From the NCBI GenBank assembly GCA_900549535.1, contig UROR01000032.1, positions 1 through 17,617 on the forward strand: DNA of 17,617 nt. The letters are read 5' to 3'. A program made the translations under genes and the position numbers. This document shows, one piece after another, positions 1 through 5,750 of the stretch. The stretch is from an uncultured Collinsella sp. GTDB lineage: Bacteria; Actinomycetota; Coriobacteriia; Coriobacteriales; Coriobacteriaceae. The notes below the pieces were generated by a model. That model was given only the letters and a program-made list of their open reading frames with translations. It did no database searches and was not told the DNA's origin. The stretch's first letter is position 1. Each line of letters opens with the position of its first letter.

Positions 1-857
1 ATAGGCACGGCCTCGGCCCACTGCAGGTCCTCGCGGAAGTGCGCGTCATCGAAGACGATGTAGTCAAAGCCCAGCTCGTTCAGACGCTGGCGGGCAAACT
101 CATAGCCCAGCAGCGTGGGGTTGCACTTGATGTAGGTGTTGAGGCCCTTCTCGGTGATCAGATAGGTCGCGATGCGCTCGATCTCGGCCGGCGGGCAGCC
201 GTGCAGGGTAGACTCGGTGATGGAGTTGGAGACGCGTGCCGGGATGGACTCGACGAACGCGGCGTCGACATGCTCAAACTTGTCCAGGTTGGCAAGCGCC
301 CATGCGCGGCACTCGTTCCCGACGTCGGAGCCGCTGGCATCCTTCATGCCCTCGATGTAGGCGTCGACCTTGGGGCTCTTGATGCCCTCCAGGTCATAAC
401 CCACGGACATGTTGAAGACAAAGCCGTCCGGGCTGCCCAGGCCGTACTCGCGAGCGATCAGGTGGCAGGCAAACCATGCCTTCACGTACTCGGCAAAGGC
501 CTGCGGAACCTCGAGCTCGGTCGACCACTCGCAGTTGTAGCACTCGTCCTGCGCCACGATGCAGGGCTTGTTCACACACTTGGAGAGCTCCTCGCCGTCC
601 ATAACCTGAACGGTCTTGAGCTCAAAGAAGCGGGAACCGGCAACGTAGGATGCCACGATGTTTTGGGCAAGCTGCGTATTGGGGCCGGCGGCCGGGCCAA
701 ACGGAGTCTCGATGCGCTCGTCAAAAATGGGAAGCGCGCCCTCCTGGTTGGTCGTGACCATCTTGCGCACGCCAAAGACGGCGCCCTGAGTCTTGTGCTC
801 CTCGATGATCCAGTTCATCAGCTGCGAAAACGGGATCGGCCTCATGATGTCGCTCAT
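1..857 (-). CDS. ygfK: YgfK-type FAD/Fe-S oxidoreductase, N-terminal part (partial)
   Basis: The first 285 residues of a large oxidoreductase; the 3' end lies beyond the window edge. It closely resembles recalled E. coli YgfK: MRPIPF near the start, GPAAGP..TQLAQNIV at about 54-68, FELKTVQ at 78-84, STLHGCPP at 216-223 and LNTYIKCNPTLLGY at 239-252. This part corresponds to the dihydropyrimidine/dihydroorotate-dehydrogenase-like flavin barrel. The full family protein is about 1000 residues, with further FAD/NAD and 4Fe-4S domains that would lie off the window. Databases often call it a selenate reductase subunit, but its genetic link is to anaerobic purine/urate breakdown alongside ssnA. The start is an ATG with AGAGGAG 6 bases upstream. 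It is the third gene of the permease-ssnA-ygfK operon, 149 bases after ssnA. The precise reaction is not shown by the sequence. Confidence 0.9.
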   Translation of the reverse strand, partial: MSDIMRPIPFSQLMNWIIEEHKTQGAVFGVRKMVTTNQEGALPIFDERIETPFGPAAGPNTQLAQNIVASYVAGSRFFELKTVQVMDGEELSKCVNKPCIVAQDECYNCEWSTELEVPQAFAEYVKAWFACHLIAREYGLGSPDGFVFNMSVGYDLEGIKSPKVDAYIEGMKDASGSDVGNECRAWALANLDKFEHVDAAFVESIPARVSNSITESTLHGCPPAEIERIATYLITEKGLNTYIKCNPTLLGYEFARQRLNELGFDYIVFDDAHFREDLQWAEAVP

Positions 858-1006
858 AGTGAGCTCCTCTCTGTAACGCCCGGCGAGACCGCGCGGCGGG
901 CGCAAATACGGTGTAGCGCTAGCACAGCGCCGGCGACCCCGCGGAGGTCGCCTATACGCGCGTCGAATGCGGCGAAACACCCGACGCGCGTGAATCTACT
1001 TGTGAA
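858..1006 (-). other. Hairpin-bearing ssnA-ygfK intergenic region
   Basis: This 149-base gap contains two perfect inverted repeats. The first is a 10-bp arm pair at 956-965 and 982-991 (ACGCGCGTCG/CGACGCGCGT) with a 16-base loop. The second is a 7-bp pair at 932-938 and 946-952 (GGCGACC/GGTCGCC) with a 7-base loop. Neither is followed by a T-run in the minus-strand direction, so they are not typical intrinsic terminators. They more plausibly act as mRNA processing or stability elements that separate ssnA from ygfK expression. The role is inferred. Confidence 0.5.
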
Positions 1007-2362
1007 TTAGTAGGTGCAATCGTTGAGCGTGCTCCAGAGCTTCTTGGACTCAGCCATGGTCCACGCGTTGATCTTGTCCTCATCAATCCCAACGAACTCG
1101 CGATCCTTGTACAGGACGCGGCCGTTGATGATGGTGGTGCGGCAGTTTTTGCCCATCATGCCAAAGAGCATGTGGCCGTCGATGTTCTCCTCGCTCAGCG
1201 GCGTAAAGGGCTTGTAGTCCATAACGATAACGTCGGCGGCAGCGCCGGCCTCGAGCACACCAAGCTTGCGATCGAAGTACTTGCTCGCCATCTTGGCGTT
1301 GTTCTCGAACAGCATCGTCATGGCCTCGCACCAGCCCACGTTGGGCATGGCGGCGTTGTGACGCTGAATGATCAGGAAGACCTTAAGGCTCTCGAGCATA
1401 TCGTGGGTGTAGGCGTCGGTACCCATGCACACGGGGATGCCGCGGCGGAAGAACTCGAGCACGGGGGCGCAGCCCACGGCGTTGCCCATATTGGATTCGG
1501 GGTTGTTGACCAGCCAGGTGCCGGACTCCTTGACGATATCCATCTCGGCAGGCGTCACGTGGATGCAGTGGCCCAGCATGGTGTCGGGACCAAGCAGGTT
1601 GTGCTGCAGCAGGCGCTCGACGGGGCTGATGCCGCCGCGGTTGAGGCGGGAGTCCCAAACGTCGTTCATGCCCTCGCACACATGGATGTGGAAGCCGGTC
1701 AGGCCGTTGTTGGCCTCGGCCATCTTGTCCATGGTCTCGTCCGACAGCGTAAAGGTGGCATGCCCGCCAAACATGGCGGCGATCATGTGGTTGTCGTTAT
1801 CGCGACGCTCCTTGGCGGCCCACTGGGCAAATTCGGCGTTCTCGGCAATGGCCTGGTCGCATTTTTCCTGGCCACGGCGATCGGAAACCTCGTAGCACAG
1901 GCACGAACGCATGCCCAGCTCCTGAGCTGCATCCTTAATGGTAAAGAGGCTTCCCGGGATCTCGCAGAAGCTCGCATGGTGATCGAAGATCGTGGTGACG
2001 CCATCGCGGATGGAGTCAAGAATCGTGGCATAGGCGCTGGCCTTGGTGCCGTCGAGCGTCAGGTTGTCGTCGATCTTCCACCACTGCTGCTCAAGATTCT
2101 CCAGGAAGTTGGTGGGGTTGCAGCCCTTAATGGCAAGGCCGCGGGCCAGACCCGAGTAGATGTGGGTGTGGCAGTTGATGAGTCCGGGCATGACGAGGTT
2201 GCCCTGGGCGTCGACGTACTCGGCATCCGGGTACTTGGCCTTGAGCTCGCACTCGGGGCCCACTTCGACGATCGTATCTCCGTCAATGGCGACCGCACCG
2301 TTTGGAATGAACGGGGCCTGCGCGTTGCGGGTAAAGACAGAACCGTTAGCGACCAGAAGCAT
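1007..2362 (-). CDS. ssnA: SsnA-type amidohydrolase (purine catabolism)
   Basis: A 451-residue metal-dependent hydrolase of the amidohydrolase superfamily (ATZ/TRZ and guanine-deaminase-like branch). The metal-site motifs are in place: HTH at 65-67, DHH at 127-129, HIHVCE at 225-230, GHCIH at 264-268 and MGTDAY at 313-318. The similarity to recalled E. coli SsnA runs end to end (MPG, YSGL.RG, DHHAS, GLLEAG..AD). The start is placed at 2362 and not at the upstream in-frame ATG (2380), because GGGAG lies 7 bases before 2362 and the protein then begins MLLV, like E. coli SsnA (MLIL). It is the middle gene of the permease-ssnA-ygfK operon. In gut anaerobes this pair belongs to a purine/urate degradation cluster, but the exact substrate of SsnA cannot be read from the sequence. 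Confidence 0.93.
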   Translation of the reverse strand: MLLVANGSVFTRNAQAPFIPNGAVAIDGDTIVEVGPECELKAKYPDAEYVDAQGNLVMPGLINCHTHIYSGLARGLAIKGCNPTNFLENLEQQWWKIDDNLTLDGTKASAYATILDSIRDGVTTIFDHHASFCEIPGSLFTIKDAAQELGMRSCLCYEVSDRRGQEKCDQAIAENAEFAQWAAKERRDNDNHMIAAMFGGHATFTLSDETMDKMAEANNGLTGFHIHVCEGMNDVWDSRLNRGGISPVERLLQHNLLGPDTMLGHCIHVTPAEMDIVKESGTWLVNNPESNMGNAVGCAPVLEFFRRGIPVCMGTDAYTHDMLESLKVFLIIQRHNAAMPNVGWCEAMTMLFENNAKMASKYFDRKLGVLEAGAAADVIVMDYKPFTPLSEENIDGHMLFGMMGKNCRTTIINGRVLYKDREFVGIDEDKINAWTMAESKKLWSTLNDCTY

Positions 2363-2557
2363 GGATGCTCCCTTCGACATCAGAGGCGGGGTTTGACACC
2401 TCTGACATGGCGGAGTGCGAAGCGCCGGCCTACACCGGAAACGGGCCCTCTCCCGTCAACGCTTCACCAAAGGGACAAACCCTTTGAAGTGCGGCTTGGC
2501 GCCGCATGACGTCGGCGGACGAGGCGATGCGTCCGCCGACGAATAGCACCGAATTCG
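2363..2557 (-). other. Permease-ssnA intergenic region with five successive hairpins
   Basis: Between the permease stop and the ssnA start the minus-strand RNA can form a row of hairpins. The arms are 2531-2540 with 2511-2520 (10 bp perfect, GTCGGCGGAC/GTCCGCCGAC), 2501-2506 with 2490-2495 (TGCGGC/GCCGCA), an AAAGGG/CCCTTT pair near 2470-2486, 2452-2456 with 2441-2445 (ACGGG/CCCGT), and 2399-2405 with 2380-2386 (TCAGAGG/CCTCTGA). The last ends just upstream of the ssnA ribosome-binding site. No T-tract follows any of them, so termination is unlikely. Differential mRNA stability or translational control is the simplest reading. I do not recognise a known riboswitch. Confidence 0.5.
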
Positions 2558-3952
2558 TTACTTCTTGCTCTCGGGCAAAACCAGATCCACGGCAGCGTCC
2601 TTGGCAGCATCGATGTGCTGAGCCACGACCGGCGTCTGCGGAAGGATCAGGTTAAGGACAATGGCCATGATGGCGGTGGGGGTCACGGCGTTGGAGCCGA
2701 TGACGGTGGACACCCAGGTGGGCATGCCCTCGCCGGCAAGGCAACCGCTGGCCATCCAGATACCCAGGCCAAAGACAACAGAGGTGCCGACGATGGTGGT
2801 GGTGCGCTGCGTGAGACCCTCGCGGGTGAACATGCGCACACCGTTCATGGTGATGGTGCCAAAGACGCCGACGGTCGCGCCGCCGATGACAGGCTGCGGG
2901 ATGGCGGAAAGGACGGCAGAGAGCTGCGGGAACAGGCCGGCGATGGCAAAGACGGCCGCGATGATCACAAAGACCCACTTGTTGACGACCTTGTTGGAGC
3001 AGATGATGCCCACGTTCTGGCCAAGGGCGCTGGTGGGAAGACCGCCCAGCAGGCCGCCGACCATAGAGGTGAGACCCTGGGACACGATAGCGCCGGAGAG
3101 CTCGCGCTCGGTGGGCATACGGTCGATGGAGCCCAGGCAGGCAGCGGAGACGTCGCCGATAACCTGGATGGCGACCATGGGGAACACGACGGCGAGGGTA
3201 ATGCAGACCTCGGGATCAAACTCGAGTGCGTAGGGCATGAGCTTGGGAAGGGCGAAGACCTGAGCGGTGGCAACGCTGGAGAAGTCGATCATGCCAAAGG
3301 GAATCGAAACGATCATGCCAACGATCATGCCAAAGAACACGGATCCCAGCTTGAGCGTGCCCTTGCCAAAGTTGGCGAGCGCAAAGACCACGGCGAAGGT
3401 GATAAGAGCGACGCACCAGGCCTGCGGAGTGCCCCACAGCGGCGTGCCCATGCCACCGGCCATGTACTTGACGGCCGTGGGATAGAGAGAGACGCCAATG
3501 GAGAAGATGACCGTACCGGTCACGACAGGCGGGAACAGCCACTTGATCTTGCTGTAGGCCAGACCAAAGAGGACCGCGACGGCGCCGCCGACGATCTCGC
3601 CGCCCAGCAGTGCACCAAAGCTAAAGCCCGAGGCACCCATGGCCTGCAGGGCCGGCAGGAACGCGAACGAAACGCCCATGACGATGGGCAGGCCGCCGCC
3701 GATGCGACGGAAGGGAGCGAAGGCCTGAAGGGCCGTATCGATCGCCGAAAGAATGAGCGCGACCTGGATGATGTCGGTGCTCTGCTGGCTATTAAAGCCG
3801 TAGACGCCGGCCATGATGACCGCCGGGGTAATGATGCCGGCAAACGATGCCAGTACGTGCTGAAGGGCACACGGGATCATTTCCTTAACGGGAGGCATGC
3901 CTTCGCGAGTGAACAGGGCTTCAGTGCCGTTCGTAACCGTCTCCTGGGTCAT
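2558..3952 (-). CDS. NCS2-family purine/xanthine-type permease
   Basis: A 464-residue, very hydrophobic inner-membrane transporter of the nucleobase:cation symporter-2 (NAT) family, at the usual family length. Visible signatures are Q31-H32 in the first membrane segment, PPVVTGTVIF..IG at about 141-153, a TM8-like stretch with IGD at 265-267, and the NAT-type QNVG at 312-315. The QN form is typical of purine (xanthine/urate) carriers; uracil carriers have EN. The residue three before the IGD glycine, usually Glu in characterised members, is Gln263. It is the first gene of the operon, and its neighbours ssnA and ygfK suggest it imports a purine such as xanthine or urate. The start ATG has a modest GGTGG 4 bases upstream. 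Substrate is inferred from motif and context. Confidence 0.9.
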   Translation of the reverse strand: MTQETVTNGTEALFTREGMPPVKEMIPCALQHVLASFAGIITPAVIMAGVYGFNSQQSTDIIQVALILSAIDTALQAFAPFRRIGGGLPIVMGVSFAFLPALQAMGASGFSFGALLGGEIVGGAVAVLFGLAYSKIKWLFPPVVTGTVIFSIGVSLYPTAVKYMAGGMGTPLWGTPQAWCVALITFAVVFALANFGKGTLKLGSVFFGMIVGMIVSIPFGMIDFSSVATAQVFALPKLMPYALEFDPEVCITLAVVFPMVAIQVIGDVSAACLGSIDRMPTERELSGAIVSQGLTSMVGGLLGGLPTSALGQNVGIICSNKVVNKWVFVIIAAVFAIAGLFPQLSAVLSAIPQPVIGGATVGVFGTITMNGVRMFTREGLTQRTTTIVGTSVVFGLGIWMASGCLAGEGMPTWVSTVIGSNAVTPTAIMAIVLNLILPQTPVVAQHIDAAKDAAVDLVLPESKK

Positions 3953-4039
3953 TTGACCACCAATCCTCGAAGTAGTTGTTTTCGCATCTAACGCTCTATT
4001 GTGACGCAGTGCGGGGTTGAGGTTGTGCCTTCATTGCAT

Positions 4040-4068
4040 ATCGTATTAAAGATGATTCTCATTCTCAA
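4040..4068 (-). promoter_or_regulatory. Predicted sigma-70 type promoter of the permease-ssnA-ygfK operon
   Basis: On the minus strand TTGAGA (4063-4068) and TACGAT (4040-4045) are separated by 17 bases, which is the standard spacing. The boxes lie about 90-115 bases upstream of the permease start, in an AT-rich segment that contrasts with the GC-rich genes. The -35 box and spacer overlap the Fur-like sequence at 4053-4067. Confidence 0.6.
4053..4067. promoter_or_regulatory. Fur-box-like sequence over the permease promoter
   Basis: The minus strand reads TGAGAATGAGAATCA, which matches 12 of 15 positions of the 7-1-7 Fur consensus TGATAATGATTATCA. It overlaps the predicted -35 box and spacer, where a repressor would block transcription. 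The match is partial, and it could equally be a short ATTCTC direct repeat in AT-rich DNA. Confidence 0.25.
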
Positions 4069-4227
4069 TAATAATTTTTTGTTATCAGACTATTCTTCAG
4101 CTGAAATTACGCATTTCCGCAGGTCAGGAAAGTGTCTGGTCAAAATAACATCTAACATTTCTTTTGGTCAACCGTTTACCGCTAAATTCCTACCGTTCGT
4201 CCGGAATACGCAATGTACCTGCGAATA

Positions 4228-4243
4228 TGTCTATCCATAGACA
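4228..4243. promoter_or_regulatory. Perfect 7-2-7 dyad, candidate operator
   Basis: TGTCTAT-CC-ATAGACA is a perfect inverted repeat about 60 bases upstream of the YheO-like regulator start, in the divergent control region. It is the size of a dimeric HTH regulator site. Which protein binds is unknown; the neighbouring regulator is the obvious candidate. Confidence 0.4.
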
Positions 4244-4266
4244 CCGTGTTACCATGCGAAATACGT

Positions 4267-4280
4267 GTTATGAACATAAC
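4267..4280. promoter_or_regulatory. Perfect 6-2-6 dyad, candidate operator
   Basis: GTTATG-AA-CATAAC is a second perfect dyad, 25 bases before the regulator start codon, and is different in sequence from the dyad at 4228-4243. A partial direct repeat CGTGTTA occurs at 4245-4251 and 4264-4270. Function is inferred from position only. Confidence 0.35.
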
Positions 4281-4304
4281 CGATTTCACCCACCGGAGTT
4301 GCCC

Positions 4305-4961
4305 GTGAACGAGACCGTACGTCGCTTTTTGCCGATGGTCGATTTTCTGGAGCAGATACTCGGCAAAAACAGCGAAATCGTGCTGCACGATTTCTCGGAT
4401 CCCGACCACGCCATCGTCGATATTCGCAACGGCATCGTGAGCGGCCGCAAGGTCGGCGGTCCCGCCACCGATCTGGCACTCAAGATCATGCACGACGCCA
4501 AGTATCGCGACCTGCCGTTTATTACGGGCTACGAGGGCCGCGGCGCCGGAGGCAAGACGTTGGAGTCAGCGACGTACTTTATCCGCGAGAATGACGAGAT
4601 CGTCGGTATGCTCTGCGTCAACACCGACCTCTCGACCGTACGCTCCATCAACGCCATGGCGCAGCAGCTCATGGCGTGCTTCGACGCGGCGCCAACGCGC
4701 ACGGAGCCCGCCCCTATCGAGGTCGAAAGCCTTTCGGAGTCCACACAGGAGCTCATCGACCGCAGCATTGCCGAGTTGCTGAGCGCGCGTGGGCTGGATG
4801 TAGCGTCGCTTGGTCAGAGCGACCGCGTGGACGTCATTCGCCACCTCAACGGCAACGGGGTGTTCATGCTCAAGGGCGCTGTTGCCTGCGCCGCCACCGC
4901 GCTGGGCATCTCGGAGCCCAGCGTCTACCGCTACCTGCAAAAAGTCCGAAAGGAAGGCTAA
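4305..4961 (+). CDS. YheO-type (PAS-like + HTH) transcriptional regulator
   Basis: A 218-residue DNA-binding regulator of the YheO family. The N-terminal PAS-like sensor (about 8-115) carries the family hallmarks SEIVLHDFSDPDHAIVDIRNG (residues 23-43), a G-K-x-L-x-S-A-T-like stretch near 84-90 and GMLCVNTDLS at 101-110. The C-terminal HTH (about 150-216) ends in LGISEPSVYRYLQKVR, the usual recognition-helix position. I place the start at GTG 4305, because CCGGAG lies 6 bases upstream and the protein then begins where family members do. The in-frame ATG 47 codons earlier would add an unrelated leader. It reads divergently from the purine permease operon, so it probably senses a purine or catabolite and controls that operon. 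It ends at a bidirectional terminator. Confidence 0.88.
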   Translation: MNETVRRFLPMVDFLEQILGKNSEIVLHDFSDPDHAIVDIRNGIVSGRKVGGPATDLALKIMHDAKYRDLPFITGYEGRGAGGKTLESATYFIRENDEIVGMLCVNTDLSTVRSINAMAQQLMACFDAAPTRTEPAPIEVESLSESTQELIDRSIAELLSARGLDVASLGQSDRVDVIRHLNGNGVFMLKGAVACAATALGISEPSVYRYLQKVRKEG

Positions 4962-5005
4962 CGAGCAAAATGAAGCGCGGCTCCACAAGCGATCCGTCAC
5001 TTAAC

Positions 5006-5044
5006 AAAAGACCCTGCAGCTCGCACGCGCTGCAGGGTCTTTTT
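5006..5044. terminator. Bidirectional intrinsic terminator between the YheO-like gene and ridA
   Basis: A perfect 15-bp stem pairs 5006-5020 with 5030-5044 in its outer part (AAAAGACCCTGCAGC/GCTGCAGGGTCTTTT, arms meeting an 8-base loop at about 5021-5028). T-runs are present in both reading directions, and the two flanking genes converge on it. Confidence 0.92.
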
Positions 5045-5073
5045 GCATGTCATGTTTAGTTGTGGCCAACGCC

Positions 5074-5451
5074 TTAGAGAGCGGCAACGACCTCGATCTC
5101 GACCAGACCGCCAGCCGGAAGGGCGGCAACCTGGAAGGCGCTGCGCGCGGGGAACGGGGCCTCAAACTTGGAGGCGTAGATCTCGTTCACGGCGGCGAAG
5201 TCGGCGATGTCGGCCAGGTAGACCGTGGTCTTGACGACATCGGCAAAGGTAGCGCCGGCAGCGGTCAGCAGGGCCTCGACGTTGGCGAGGGACTGCTTGG
5301 CCTGGGCCTCGACGCCCTCGGGCATCTTGCCGGTCGCGGGATCGATGCCCAGCTGGCCGGACAGGAACACCATGTTGTCGGCCTGGATACCGGGGGAATA
5401 CGGGCCGATGGCTGCGGGTGCGTTATCGGAAGACACGACGGTCTTGCTCAT
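5074..5451 (-). CDS. ridA: RidA family 2-iminobutanoate/2-iminopropanoate deaminase
   Basis: A 125-residue protein of the RidA (YjgF/YER057c/UK114) family, at standard length. It hydrolyses reactive enamine/imine intermediates, made by PLP enzymes, to 2-keto acids and ammonia; it is cytosolic and the family forms trimers. Key features are AIGPYSPGI at 14-22, SGQLGIDPATG at 31-41, the FPARS segment with the catalytic Arg103, and VEIEVVA at 117-123 containing the conserved acidic residue. The start ATG has AAGGAG 6 bases upstream. It converges on the YheO-like gene and has its own predicted promoter. Urate/purine clusters of gut anaerobes encode diaminopropionate ammonia-lyase (YgeX), which releases 2-aminoacrylate, so a RidA beside ssnA-ygfK would make sense. 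That link is inference, since ygeX is not in the window. Confidence 0.95.
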   Translation of the reverse strand: MSKTVVSSDNAPAAIGPYSPGIQADNMVFLSGQLGIDPATGKMPEGVEAQAKQSLANVEALLTAAGATFADVVKTTVYLADIADFAAVNEIYASKFEAPFPARSAFQVAALPAGGLVEIEVVAAL

Positions 5452-5539
5452 GTTTTTCTCCTTACGATCAGATAGAGAGCGTGAGCGCGGCGTTCGCACC
5501 GGGAGGCACAGTTCGGTCTGAACACCGCGCTTGATTGGG

Positions 5540-5568
5540 ATAGTACTCAAGGTTTCTGTTTGATGCAA
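5540..5568 (-). promoter_or_regulatory. Predicted ridA promoter
   Basis: On the minus strand TTGCAT (5563-5568) and TACTAT (5540-5545) are separated by exactly 17 bases, about 90 bases upstream of the ridA start. The rest of the 5452-5750 gap holds no gene that I can support. Confidence 0.6.
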
Positions 5569-5750
5569 GAATATTATCAGCTGGAGAGAATATTTTATCG
5601 CCCAACGGCGCCCGTTGGCAGCTGAACGGTTCTCCACGGGGTCAGCCAGCCTAAGCTGCTGAAGACTTTATCCCGCTTGGAGCACGGGCATCGCCTGCCG
5701 CAACGGCACCACTATACTTTTGAATATCTGAGCATTTTGAAAGGCAGGAT

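Noticed and set aside
2363..2380. Upstream ATG start for ssnA (MSKGAS...)
   Set aside because: The ribosome-binding sequence lies between it and the better ATG at 2362, and the family N-terminus matches the latter.
1172..2509. Long open frame on the plus strand (445 codons) antisense to ssnA
   Set aside because: ssnA on the opposite strand has full catalytic motifs and a ribosome-binding site. The antisense frame is a by-product of high-GC codon use, with a repetitive Gly/Ala/Val/His composition.
2615..3991. Long open frame on the plus strand (458 codons) antisense to the permease
   Set aside because: It is very rich in Gly, Asp, Ala and His, has no recognisable domain and mirrors a clear NCS2 carrier.
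3953..4039. Purine riboswitch in the permease leader
   Set aside because: The leader from the predicted promoter is only about 80 bases, and I see no three-way junction or conserved purine-aptamer segments.
4001..4240. 79-codon plus-strand open frame in the divergent control region
   Set aside because: It covers the predicted permease promoter and dyads, with no ribosome-binding site and no family resemblance.
4164..4304. Upstream ATG start for the YheO-like regulator adding 47 residues
   Set aside because: It has no ribosome-binding site and an unlike-family leader, while GTG 4305 has CCGGAG at good spacing.
5713..5718. TATACT as -10 box of the U32 operon
   Set aside because: No credible -35 box lies 16-18 bases upstream, so I did not list it as a promoter.
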